From Neurospora tetraspora (Eukaryota > Ascomycota > Sordariomycetes > Sordariales > Sordariaceae), in NCBI RefSeq assembly GCF_033439725.1, contig NW_026944386.1:1922001-1986000 (forward strand): a stretch of 64,000 bases of DNA, read 5' to 3'. The notes below the pieces were generated by a model. The model saw only the letters and a list, made by a program, of their open reading frames with translations, was not told the DNA's origin and searched no databases. A program made the translations under genes and the position numbers. How positions within the stretch are numbered: the stretch's first letter is position 1; every line of letters begins with the position of its first letter. Shown here one piece after another: positions 25,146-36,859 of the stretch.

Positions 25146-28100
25146 CGTATACAATTGAGGCCACATAATCGATGCCCGCGCATCACCAGATCTACATCGT
25201 CGTCGTTATTTTTTACGTAAAAATATTCAGAATTATCAATCTAATCAATTATCTACTACTAAGGATATTAATACTATAATTACTAATAATACTACTATCT
25301 TCTATACTAGCCCTATTACTATATATACTATACTTACTATATTTACTACCTAAAGTATATATACCCACCCTAATTTTAATACTTACTATATAAGTCTTAC
25401 TTAAAATGCTAAAGAACCCCTATATATCCCTATAAGTATATTAGAAATATTATAAGTAATACTATAGGGATTAGAATTTAATTATATTGCGTTATTAATA
25501 TAATTTATCCTTATAAATTATTTTACTATTAATTGGAAGGGGGAAGGAAATTCTAATTTAATTAAAATTAAAGTATTAATATTAGCTATCTAACAAGCGC
25601 TAATACTTTATAATTAAATTAATTAGAACCCCTATAAATTAATAGATAGTTATAAGGCGGCTATATTTAATTATTCAACGGCTAGTATTAAATTTAGGGA
25701 TAGGGAAATAGAGAAGGCGCTAAAACTCTTTATAAGGGAATTAGAAGATAAAAAGGCAAGAGTAAAAGAATTAGAATCGATTGTAAGGATATTAGAGAAA
25801 GTATTAACGCTAATATAAATTGCGCTATAGTTTTTATAATAATATTATTTAAATCTTCTTACGTAATTTAGTTCGCTTATTATTAAATCTCCTTTTTAAC
25901 CCGAAATTATTTTTAACGAGCTAACGCCCTCCCTCTTCTTTAAATATTTTATTATATTACCCAACAGGACGGCTCGTCGTAAAAAAAATATACGGCGGTT
26001 ATTATACTAATTGCGGTTAATAAGTGCGGTAGTAATAAGTATAGCGGTAATAGGTTAAGTGAAATTTTAATTACCTTCGAAATTATATAGTTCGAAAATT
26101 TTCGGATTTATAAAATTTCGTCTCAATATTCTACGTATATAATTAATAAAAATTAAATCGGGGATAATTATTTATTATTAGCAATTAAGTAAAATAATAG
26201 GGTTGCAAATCGCGTAAGTACGTTATTTAACCTCAATTAATTTAATTACTACCGTTTAATTTTAATTATTAATATATATTTATATTGTCTATAATTAATA
26301 TTAATAGCGGAACTATTTATAATGGCTTTAATATAAAGTATTTATAAAGTAAACTATATTAGACTATAAATACCTTCTTATATTTAGCATTTAGGTTTTA
26401 ATAAGGGTTTTTTAATTAATCGTCATAAGTATAATAATATTAGTACTATATAAATTTAAAGGTATATAGCGCTACCTGTATAAAAAAAAAATTAATTAAT
26501 TAGACTTCTACTTATATTTATAAGGATAATAATAAAAAATAGTATTTTTACGTACTTTCAATAGTAAATTATTAAATATTCTTACCTTTTTAATTTTATA
26601 TAAATATAATTACTTTATTATAATATATTATAATTTGAATACTTCGTTTTAAGAGTGGTAAGTAGAATATATATATTCGTATAATTATTTTACAAAGTAG
26701 AAACTGTTTTTAAAAAGTCGTTTAATAAATCTATATATAAATTTAATTCTATTAATTACCCTAATACTAAAGTTCCTATATTTCAAAATAATATAATTCC
26801 TAAATTTGTTAATTTATAAACAGTAATATTTATAGAAGTAAATAAAGAAAATTCAAAAGTATTAGCGAAAAAAGTATATAATATATTATAGAGAGAAAGG
26901 GGAGTAAGGATAAGGGTTATTAAATACGTACGAATCTATTATTTAAATTTGTATATTATTAAATACTATACTTACTCAAAGTAATTATTACTATTAATAT
27001 AAATTACTTACTTCTAAGTAATTTAAAAACCTTCGTATATATTTAGATAGAATCGACGAATAGTGTTAAAAGTTAATATAGTATACTTATATAGAATAAT
27101 AACTTTAATTACTAGCTTTTTAATTACTTAACGAACTTCTTACTTATTATTAAGTTATTAAATAAAGCGATTAGCGGCGGCGGTATTGTGAGCTTCTTTT
27201 AAGTCGTCTTCTTCTAAATTATTGTTAACGTAGTTATTTTCTTCGTTAATATTATTATTACTAGCCTTATTATCGTTAACCGCCGCGGAGCTTCGGTATA
27301 ATAAAAAATTAGAATTATAGCTATCTAAATCCTAGATAGTTAATAGGAAATTCAATAAATTAATACCGGGGGTAGAATTATTACCGCTATTACTGCTATT
27401 AGGGGGCGGCTATACCTACTTTTTCTTAATATAGTAATTTATGTTCTTTATAACGTACTATATATAAAATTAATATAAATAATAATAGGGATTTGAAAAT
27501 TATATAGCTCTAATACTAAATTATTACCGTTAGTACATTGAATAGAAATAACATTTTTTACTCCGACTTTAAAATCTAAGGTACCGTTTAAATAATAAAT
27601 AATTTAACGAAAATTTATTCTAATAATATTAAATAACTTTTCGATAGTAATATTAACGGCGTCTTTATAATAGCGACGGATCTATTATTAATAAATAATA
27701 TTATTAGTAAAATTAATAATATTGACGTTGTAATCATAATTATTATGAATTTCTTTAATTAATTACTAATTGCCTTACTTTTTTCTTAATACGACTTTTA
27801 TTTAGTAAAGATAATCGAATTGATATAAAATAATATTTCGAATTATTTACCTAATATTACCCTTATAAACGTAATTATATATATAATGGTAATTTATATA
27901 TATAACGAATTATTCTTCTCTCTTCTTCCTACTCTTTATATTACTGTATAATTAAATTATAATATTTTATTATATAATGTACTCTTATAAAGTATCGAAC
28001 GTAACGGTTTTATTATTATAACCCGACGAAGTAAATAGCGGTTTTATTCGTCGTTAGATTAGTAAAAGTAAAGGTAAAGGAATTCGTTATTTAATAATAG

Positions 28101-28539
28101 CGCGTTCGCTAAGGGATTATAATAACTGTATTCTTATTCGCTCTTCGTGGGGATAGCGGATTAATAGTACTTAGATTTCGGTAATAGAAGTCGTACTTTT
28201 ATTAAGAATAATTATTCGAAACGGACTTTGTGGATTTAAAGGCATTTTACTAGCGATTTTAATAAAATCTCGTTAATACTAATTATTTTAATTAATTAGG
28301 CTAGAAATTGAATTTATTAAACGAATATGCAACGTACGGTAGGTGGGCGGTATATTAATAAATACTATAAAGTCGAAGATACTATATTAAATAATAATAA
28401 AAACGAAGGATAATCGCTACAAACGGTTACTTAAGATTAAAGTAAAGTCTTGTAATAGTTTTATTCAATTATATAACACTAATTATTATTAATAGATAGC
28501 ATAATAGTGGCAGTAGTCAAGCAGCGATGTGTACGTTGT

Positions 28540-28648
28540 ATATAGTGTGCTGGGCTAGGCTGGGCGGCTAGCTAGGCGGTTGGGCTTACTTAGCGATAAA
28601 AGTGGGTTTAGTCTATCTAGGGACTAGTTTGAGTCTACCCAGCTACCG
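28540..28648 (-). repeat. Right terminal inverted repeat (~100 bp)
   Basis: Partner of 25042-25145. It carries more T and A than the left arm at the same sites (for example CCGCCTAGCTAG against CCGCCCAGCCAG), so it appears the more heavily RIP-mutated of the two. Confidence 0.85.
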
Positions 28649-29993
28649 TTTGCATTATACGTTGGGCCAATGTGAGAAAGGGATCGTCAGCTCGCGAACA
28701 GGAGCCTAGGGAGCCAGGAGCCAGGAGTCCAAAGGGAGGCAAGGGCACTGTCATCTGTGAGAGCGACCTCGAAGTTTCATGAGCATTTGCAGCTCGTAAC
28801 GGCGCACATGTGCAAGAGGCTAAAAGCAGGTCAGAGGCAGAAGGGCGACTTGCATCTGCTGCGGGACGAAAGACACAGAATCGCCCGGGACTCATCAATA
28901 TCCCGGCCAACCCAATGTTCGAATCCAGACCCCAAAACGGATCGTCCTATGCCTGATCCAGAAGACCGCCGATGAAACGCGAAACAACTGCCATCCAATT
29001 CCTTCAACCGATCGGATGAAAGATAACAGGTGTAATCACATACCCCAGAGTCGGATACCGAACCCCCTTTTCCCGCGATACATATGCACCTTGAAATGAT
29101 GGATACAAGTATTGGCTGTCCAAGAGGAAACATGAAGGGGGTTCTCTAGATGGGCTGAATGACCCCCCGTTCCTCATCGACGCCCCCCTAGGTAGAAGAA
29201 GTGGAAACTAGTCGCATATGCAAATGCACAAATGCATTTGATACCGTGGTGCTTACGCTGTCCATGAATGACGTTGTCTCCCCTCAATAAACTGTCAACA
29301 CACTGGAATCGTCAACTGTCTTTTCTGCTGTCTGGGCAAGCGGGCGTGGCACTCGCAGTTCCATTTCTCCATATCCCAAAAGGGACTAGCGCGCGGCCTG
29401 CATTTTAGCACTCGCCTAAACGCGCAGCAGCAGCAAGGCCCAGGGCCGCCAGGGCAACGACCGGACCGGGGCAGGGCCACCAGTGACCTTCGTGGAAGTA
29501 CCTTCCTTGTCCTCCATTTTAGCAGCAGCAGAAGCAGCTCGCCCACCTGCCCCCAGTGCACGGCACCCACTCCCACCACCCACTCCCACTTGCCCACTGC
29601 CTGGCCCTGCGCTGCGGTGGAACACCTGGAAATCCGCACTGCCCGGGGCCCTCCCGTTACCCGCCGTCCAGTCCCAGAGGCCAAAGCCAACTTCGAAATC
29701 CAGCCAAATCTACCACAAATCTAAATCTTGAAGGCTTCCTTTCCCCCATCCCATCCTGCCGTCCGCCCTCCGCAACCCGAAGCGTCGCCGTTCCAAGCGT
29801 AAACACCACAAGCTACAGATTCGGCATTCTTGAAAACGCGCTCCTTGACACCCATCCGCCGCGCCTGGTCGTCGATACAATCCGTCTCCCTGGACCGCGC
29901 CGACAGTACATCTGTCGCCTTCAACCCGTTTTTACAACCTGCATCCATCCAATCGCTCGCCGCCCCAGCAACCTGCCGTGAGCGACGACGACG
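28649..29993. other. Intergenic and probable 5' leader of the LisH-WD40 gene
   Basis: No gene seen. The last few hundred bases before 29994 are C-rich and lack long purine runs, as fungal leaders often do. Confidence 0.5.
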
Positions 29994-32490
29994 ATGAAAG
30001 AACTACTGGACACGGACCGAGTGAACTATCTCGTTTGGAGGTTCGCCCCTCCCTCCCCGCCGCCCTCTGCGCTGCTTGTCAAGTGTCAAGACTCGGCGCA
30101 CTCTCCCTCCCTAGGTTGGGGCTATCCATGGCATTGGCAAAGTACTGACGATGGACTTGCCATCTCCCGTCTTATAGATACCTACTCGAGTCAAGTATGT
30201 CTGTTTTTCTTGAATCCCTCCAAGGCGCATGCCCCTTGGCGGTTGGTATTTTTCCCGTTTTCCCGCCTTGTGAGACTAACCGCGCGCACCGTCTTTTGTC
30301 CCACAGATTATCGAGACACTGCCGCCAAACTCCAGAAAGAATGGCGAGTGCAGGCTCCCCACAGGAAATTTGACTTTGCAAAGCATGTGCACACGTACGC
30401 GCTGGTGTCCTTGTTGAACAAGGGCCTCATCTATGAAGACTACCAAAGGAAATTCGCCGAAGCCAACCAGGTACGATAGCCGCGCACTTTTCTTAGCATT
30501 CGCTTTTTCCATCTGCTGCTCTCCAACAAGCTGCATTGGGGTTCAATTCGGCATTACCCTGATGGCGGGCGGCGTCATGCTGCGCTGGCCTCTGGCACAC
30601 CCAGACACCCCCGGGGGTCGGCTCCTGTGGTTGCAGCGGTTGCAGCGGTTGCAGCGCTGTACTGGGGTCCATGGTTTTTTGCTGACACTTTAGCAGGACA
30701 CTCGTGAAGGGCAAGCAGCAGCCGAGAGTGCCCGTGGTGTGTTCGGGCCTCTCAAGTTTGAACCAGCACCCAATGAGTCGGGGGAGGACATGGAGGAGGA
30801 AGATGAGTCGGAGGCCGAGACCGAGATTGAGAATGGAAATGCGCGAAAACGCGGGAGTGAGCGGCCGCATCACGTATTGCGCAACGGAACGCCTGCGAAG
30901 CGACAAAGGCTGAGCAATGGCAACGAGAACGGAAACGGGGCGGAATCGGCCACTACGCCCATGGAAATCGACTCTCACGCAGACAACAGCAACAACAACA
31001 ACTCGAGTAGCAGCAATGTCAACAACAACCACGCCTACCCATCGCCCCTGGAGGGCGAGCAGGCCGCATCTCCACCACCACGCACCGAGGGCCCAGAGAA
31101 GGGCACCCAGACAGAAGAGCCGCTAGATCTCACACCGGCGACGGTATTTCTGCGCATGGGCGCCGACGAGAGCACCGAGTCGGAACTATCAACAAGCCAG
31201 GACCAGATGACCGAAAACCCTACTGCGTCGCCGCTGGCGCTGTTCTGCGAGTGGAACCCCAGCAACCCGTCCATCTTGGCGGTTGCCGGGACCGAGGCAC
31301 TAGCCCGTCTTTGGACTGTCTCGCGTGGAGACGCCCCAGTGGCCGACATCCCTGCAGGTCACGTGGATGACCGCACGGCCCCCCCTTTCACCCTCGACTC
31401 CAGCTTCTCCAGCCTCACCGAGCAGGACGTCCTCAAGTCATCCACCGTCTCGTCACTTGCCTGGAACGTCGACGGTACTGCCATTGCCTTGGCTGTGGAT
31501 CATGGGGGTAAGTCCCGCGTTAGCATCTGGGATGTCAATGGCTCGCCTATCCACCGCTTCGATGGCGTCGACCCTCCTGTCATCAAATTGCGTTGGAGCC
31601 CCAACAAAGACTTGCTTTTGGGCGTCAGTCTCGATAGCCGCGGTATAATGGTCACTGTATTCTCGCTATCTACCACAAACTCGGCCTCTCACCTCTTTGA
31701 ACGCACTCTCGACGATAGTGTTCTCGATGTTTGCTGGGTTAGCGAAACTGAGTTTGTCATTTGTGGAGGTGATTGCCTGGTCGCCTTGCGCTGCGGAGAG
31801 AAGGGCATCGAACCTGGCAGAGAGTTCGACACCGGCAAGGACGAAAGTTTCAGCCAGATCAAGTACGATGCAAAGACAGGGCTTATTGCTACTGCCACTG
31901 AAAAGGGCGTCGTTCATGTAAGTGGGGCGATACAAGCAAGAAAACAACAACTTTTGAATCTCTACTAACACTCTGCCCGTTAGATCTGGGACCATGCGGG
32001 CCAACGGCGGTCCATTAGCGCCCATATCGGAAACATCACTGGTCTTCTATGGCAGCCTTTGGACCGTGAGCCGGAGGAAGATGAAAGATTGCTTGCGTCC
32101 AGTGGTGAAGATGGCGCCATCTGCATATGGAACGTGCGCAACGCGGATAACAAGGCGAAGTACTCGATGACGATGGCCGATCAAATTGCTAGCATTGCCA
32201 TGACCCCCGACGGCACTCATATTGCCGGAGCAACCGCGGACAGGGTCTTGGTGTGGAAGCTCGACGATCCGACGGTGCCCTACGCAAGCTGGAACAAGGA
32301 GTCGCATCCGGGTTGGAGGAGCCCCAAAACAGGCGCAGAAGCGGACGAGATCCTCGCACCCTGCCTTGGCTGGGATGCAGAGGGAGGAAAGCTGGTGTAT
32401 GGCCTAAATAGTCGGGTACGTACCATCTTCATCCGGGCTTGTGGATTTGTGCTAACGGTGTCGCAGCTTGCTGTCATCAACTTTCGCTAG
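29994..32490 (+). CDS. LisH-WD40 protein, SIF2/TBL1-type co-repressor subunit
   Basis: Six exons keep one frame: 29994-30040, 30178-30194, 30307-30470, 30697-31917, 31984-32415 and 32467-32490 (1905 nt, 634 residues). Exon 4 may instead start at 30694, adding one Gln. The joined N-terminus reads VNYLVWRYLLESNYRDTAAK, a LisH dimerisation motif (about residues 7-40), followed by a CTLH-like helix region to residue 76. Residues about 90-150 are acidic, with an RKR/PAKRQR basic cluster that could be a nuclear signal and Asn/Ser runs. WD40 repeats fill about 175-630 (LARLWTV, VSIWDV, HIWDHAG, ICIWNV, VLVWKL). Yeast SIF2 and animal TBL1 are scaffold subunits of the Set3C and SMRT/NCoR deacetylase complexes; the same nuclear role is inferred here. 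The protein ends LAVINFR. Branch site CTAAC precedes the last acceptor. No break is seen. Confidence 0.9.
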
Positions 32491-34708
32491 GCGCGACTCA
32501 AGGATGGCCTTAAAGAACTCGCGCTGACCCCTGACGAGGACGGCCTGGCCCCTGACGAATCTTACATGTCCTTGGTCGCGTCCTTGTTCACGACCTCGTC
32601 TACGTCCTCATATGCCCCCTCTGAGGCTAGCTCGTAATCCCGCGTTGGTCCGCGCAGCTTGGCGGCGGCTCTTGGGTCTAGATCCATAACCGCTTCGATG
32701 TCACGAAAAGTGCGAAACGCGAGGCGAGTCTGTTGTTAGGCGTCAAGATGACGTTCCTAGTCCCGCTTGAGTCCCTCCGTTGTACAAGGACCATATTGCC
32801 TCCAGTTGTTGCGCCCAGGCTCGCTGCCAGCAGTGCTTGCTAGCATCGCATGGGGGTAGCTTTTCAGCGGCTATTGTGGTTCTCGACCTGGTAACCACGA
32901 TACCGTCACTGAGCCGTTCGTCATCATTGGATAGAAATTTTCTTAGACGCCGCACCATAGAGTTGCAAGCTGGAGGCCGCTATGAGCTACGGCAGGGAAA
33001 GGATGCGCACATGAACAGCCGTCGCAGACAAACACGAGGGGCGTGTTTAGGCCCTATTTAGGTCGAAATGTTTGCCACCAAACACACCATAGTCGAAGGA
33101 GGCAACATGGATATTGAGGCCGGTTGTCGCCCTGAGACACTCGTGTTCTTATGGTATGACCTAAAGGCGAGCGAAACTGGACGGAAGCGGATGGCGACGA
33201 TGAGGAACATTTATATCGGTACCGTGGATATTCGAATTCGATTCCGGCCCGGCACCTCTCTTTAGCCCACCGGTGACCTGAATACCCGCATCCTTCGACA
33301 GACCCGCTGTCCTAATAGTTTCGACGTGGTGTTTACCAAGGCACGGGCGATAGGTGATATCATCTACACACAATTGCCGACTTCTGGATGAACGCTATCT
33401 CGAGGCGTTCCAAAGAAATCACCAACGTTCTTTTCCCTTGCAGGTTCTTATGCACGACACTTAACATCCTTTTCCTTTTTCTATCATTGGGACAGCGTTT
33501 GGTTTCGGAACACCGGACGGCGCCTTTAATGACTATGAAGTATTTCGTTTTATTTAGGCAACAAAACTCTTGAGTCAAAACAACGAGCCGCAGCGAAGAC
33601 GTGCGAGACTCAAGAAGGCAATGGATGGAGACAATAACAGTCTAGTTTATGAGTGGTAATGCTTGGTTTCCCGAAACAGCATGGATGCACGCGATGATAT
33701 GGCGAACTGGTTCGTTTGTGGGCTAGACATGAGAATATTTAGTTATATGTACACACTTGTATTATGTTCCCGAGATACGAAGGGGCCATTGATTCTGCAT
33801 TATTTTACGCTTGAGGAACCAGAAACGTGACCAGTCATTCCGTGACTCGAAACTTTGGTACAGTGGGTAACTGAAATCTGACATGTCGGGTCGCTGGTAA
33901 CTACAATGCGCGTTGTTTGAAATGGACATTTAAGCTCGCCTTGAGCACTATACTTAAGGACACAGAGATCTCGACTTTTGTAGGATGGCCTAATCCCTTT
34001 TCGCAGTAAGTATTCAGTTCCGTATGAGGTTGCTCACGAATTGACTGTTTACATTCACCATGCGAATTTGTGCATGTGAAATCAATGGAGATGGTGGTGC
34101 GGGTAGGTGCAGGCGAGCTTTCAATGGGTTTGTTTTTACCGGTGTGGTGGTGAGAGTGCTGTTTAGATGGGACTGAAGTTCATATGATTGGGTTGTACAA
34201 GCAAGAAACACTAAGGCACGCCAAAGGTTGCCCGTGGGTGTGATATTTTGTAGGAAGGGTACCCCACTAATTGAGCAGAGGGACTTGAGGTTCGTCACGA
34301 CGTCGTTACACTGCGCTCACAATCAATCCTATTGACCAACGAAGATATAAGACGACATCGCAAGTGCTATTTACCAAAACTCGCATCGTCCTTCATCTGA
34401 TGCCGAAATCTGAAAGATAGCACCGGAATCAACGTCAGCACCGATTACAAATTCCAAACTCGAACCTATAAAACGTTCACGAAGCGACAGAGTAAACGCC
34501 AAATCCACTGCATATCTCGCCCCGACCAGCACCACCACGGACACGGACACCTTCCCATTCACCTTGCAATATCCTTCGAATAATCGAACAAACCAACTTA
34601 CATATCTTCCATCACCACATTCACCAAGTACCAATCAACCATCACCACCGAACGACCATCCTCACCTTCCAACCAACGCACCCACTCAGCCTACCTCCCG
34701 TCTACAAA
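32491..34708. other. Intergenic stretch with a possible gene relic
   Basis: Downstream of the LisH-WD40 gene. Apart from the minus-strand relic described at 32540-32958 no gene is supported. The last 300 bases before 34709 are C/A-rich and probably the leader of the next gene. Confidence 0.5.
32540..32958 (-). pseudogene. Possible gene relic, unknown family
   Basis: Read on the minus strand, 32730-32550 gives RLAFRTFRDIEAVMDLDPRA and continues to an acidic end near DEVVNKDATKDM before a stop. The preceding frame, offset, gives MVRRLRKFLSNDDERLSDGI and ends in a stop at 32743. Both have protein-like composition (charged, helix-prone), yet no single frame or intron joins them and I know no family that matches. 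It could be the tail of a decayed gene or mobile element, or chance. Confidence 0.25.
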
Positions 34709-35848
34709 ATGGACACCCACTCACCCTTCGCCTCAACCACCACCAACTCCTCCCACAACAACAGCACATCCAACCTCCACAACAACAACAACAACCTCAC
34801 CAGCAGTACCACCAACGTCGGAGGACATATAAACAGCAACTTCACCCCCGAAATGCGAGACAAGCAAGCTAGAGGCAAAGATCCTTATGCTGAACGGTCG
34901 GATGAGGAGAGTGATTTTGATGGTGGTGGGGGTTCGGGAGAAAGGTTGGGATTGGGAGGGAGGATTGGAGGTGTAGGTGCTGGTAGGGGGGGAAGGGGAA
35001 CGGGGATGGGCATGGGAAGGGGGGGAGGTGGTGGTGCAGGTGGTGGAGGGTTGTCGTGGGGGGAGAGGAATAATGTTAGGAGGAAGTAAGTATTTTCCTT
35101 TTCTTTTTGATTATTGTTGTGGGTTGGGGATGACGTTGGGAGTTGGCCGGGGAAGGTTGCGGTTGCGGTTCGGCTGTATGGGTGTTGCTTGGGATGGAGA
35201 TGAACGGGTGGCGAAGAAAAGTGGTGGGGGCAAGCAGGAGACGAACGGAAGGAGGTGGTGGGACTTGCAGGAGGAGTGTGCCTTGCAGAGAAAGATGCCA
35301 ACTTTAAGGGAAGGTGTGGGCATTGGGCAATCGCAGAAAGACAGGCGGGCAAGAAGGACAAGGCTTCACATACAAAAAAAACGAGCGGAAAAGACAACAA
35401 AGGCTAATCTCACCATCAATCACAGAGTAGAAATCTCCGGCAACGCCAAAGCCCTCTCCAGCATGTCCAACTCCAGTCACCACGTCGATTACGACACCCG
35501 CGAGAAGCGTCGCAAAGCCTCCATGTTTCTCAACGACCCCGAGTTGTTGATAACACATGCTGAGGCCAGTGGCATGGTGCGTCCCGTCCCCCGCCCTCCT
35601 CCCATTTCCATTTCCATTCCCTCCTTTTACCTCTCTCTCTCTCTCGACATTTGGTGCATATAAAAGCTGACTGACCGTTCGGCATTTAAAAACAGACCAT
35701 CGCCGGCTCCCGCCACCACTTCATGGTCATGCTTTGTGGTTACGACAACAAACCGCGGAAGAAAGCGAACCAGGGCTCTTCCTCTGTTAGCAGTGGTTCG
35801 TCGTCGCGCGTGTATCAGGCTGGTTCGGGGTACAATTCTAGGGTATGA
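34709..35848 (+). CDS. Unrecognised Asn- and Gly-rich fungal protein
   Basis: Three exons: 34709-35085, 35426-35576 and 35696-35848 (681 nt, 226 residues). Introns of 340 and 119 bp use donors GTAAGT and GTGCGT, and a GCTGAC branch site lies before the second acceptor. The start ATG sits in a good context (CAAAATGG). The N-terminal 40 residues are Asn/Ser/Thr-rich; residues about 70-120 are a Gly/Arg/Met low-complexity segment of the RGG kind often found in RNA-binding proteins. The most ordered part is at about 150-190, where DTREKRRKASMFLNDPELLI precedes TIAGSRHHFMVMLCGYD across the second splice. The end is uncertain: the last codons before the TGA include AGG/GTATGA, which could be a donor to a further exon at 36142 or 36155. 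No function is proposed. Confidence 0.65.
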
Positions 35849-36141
35849 TTTGAATGAATTTGATATGGTTGATCTGTGTGTGAGGACGAGATCTGATTCA
35901 ACATATCTTTTATCTACCTTCATCTGCCCTTGGGGATATATGGACACAACTAGGCCAGGACCAGCCATGTCACGTCACCGAACACATGAATATTTTTTTT
36001 TTCCACATGCACAACCGAAGCAACATCAAGCAAATATCAATATTATTCCCAATCATTTTCTCCGCCACATATTTACACCTACCAACCAACCCCCAGAAAC
36101 AAATCTGGAAGTCCACACAACTCCCCTTCGTTAGGTGGTAG

Positions 36142-36301
36142 AAGGCAATGGCAGGTGAACAACAAAACACTAAATCCTCCCTTACAACCTGGACAGAACC
36201 AGAATCGCCGCCAGCAGCAATCACCCGATTCGATACCACTCTGGTCAGAGCTGTCGGACTATTTTGATTCATTTGATTCAATCCCTCCGTTTAGTCTTTA
36301 G
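36142..36301 (+). other. Possible alternative 3' exon of the preceding gene
   Basis: Two frames are open and protein-like and match the phase left by a donor at 35843. From 36155 the frame ends SELSDYFDSFDSIPPFSL at 36301; from 36142 the frame contains TWTEPESPPAAITRFDTTLV and ends at 36267. Only one can be coding, and the simpler gene ending at 35848 may be right. Confidence 0.3.
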
Positions 36302-36740
36302 TGATGGGTGGCACCCGAATGGGGACGGACGGGTTGGGAACTTGGAAGGGAAGAGGAATGTGGGGAAATGGAAAGTGATATCAAAACGGCTCGAGCAATT
36401 GACGAGCAAATGAACAGCAATAATGAACGAGCAACAGACGGACAGGTACACAATCAACTAGTCTAGGGGGTGGGTAGGTATTAAACAATAACAGAGATAA
36501 GGTTTACAAACAGAAGTGGTATTATGTATGAGTGCTCAGACAGACCCAAGAAGAATAGTTGACAGAGCTGAGAGTGTTGAGCAGAGAGGTAGTAGTACCT
36601 CTATGTACTGTGTGTGTATGTATGTATGTCTTGACTCTCGAACAGCGGCCATATATATACCCACCAAAACCTGTTCCTAGTTACATACCCAGATCACAGC
36701 AAGCAGCCTTGATAAACTCTTTTCTCTACCATATACAATC
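36302..36740. other. Intergenic, upstream of the 5S rRNA gene
   Basis: No gene seen. A GTAT repeat lies near 36612-36628. An AT-containing motif (GATAAACT, about 30 bp upstream of the 5S start) is where Neurospora 5S genes carry a TATA-like element. Confidence 0.5.
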
Positions 36741-36859
36741 ACATACGACCATACCCACTGGAAAACTCGGGATCCCGTCCGCTCTCCCATAGATAAGCCA
36801 GTGAGGGCCAGACTAGTAGTTGGGTCGGTGACGACCAGCGAATCCCTGGTGTTGTATGT
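36741..36859 (+). rRNA. 5S ribosomal RNA
   Basis: About 119 nt from ACATACGACCAT to GTTGTATGT. The two ends pair to form helix I (ACATAC with GTATGT), and the hallmark of the 3' half, AGTAGTTGGGTCGGTGACGA followed by CCAGCGAATCCCTGG, is present. A run of T (TTTCTTTTTTTG) immediately after is a pol III terminator. Known biology: Neurospora 5S genes are dispersed singly rather than in arrays, and the isolated position here fits that. It would be transcribed by RNA polymerase III from internal control sequences and supplies the large ribosomal subunit. Confidence 0.93.

Larger units (their letters stand above)
25042..28648. mobile_element. RIP-degraded DNA transposon with ~100-bp terminal inverted repeats
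   Basis: The left end from 25042 (CGGTAGCTGGGTAGACTCAA, then a TTATCGCTGAGTAAGCCCAG block) reappears inverted at 28540-28648. Over about 100 bp nearly all differences are C/T or G/A. The inner part of each arm carries short GCCCAGCC sub-repeats. The 3.4 kb between the arms is very AT-rich and full of stops. Relics are visible but not identified: a Lys/Glu-rich coiled-coil-like stretch on the plus strand near 25700-25800 (ELEDKKARVKELESIVRILE), and on the minus strand near 27480-27680 a piece starting RRYYKDAVNITIEKLFNI. The 8 bp outside each end (TTCGAAAT and TTTGCATT) agree only partly, so the target duplication is uncertain. Superfamily unknown. Confidence 0.8.
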
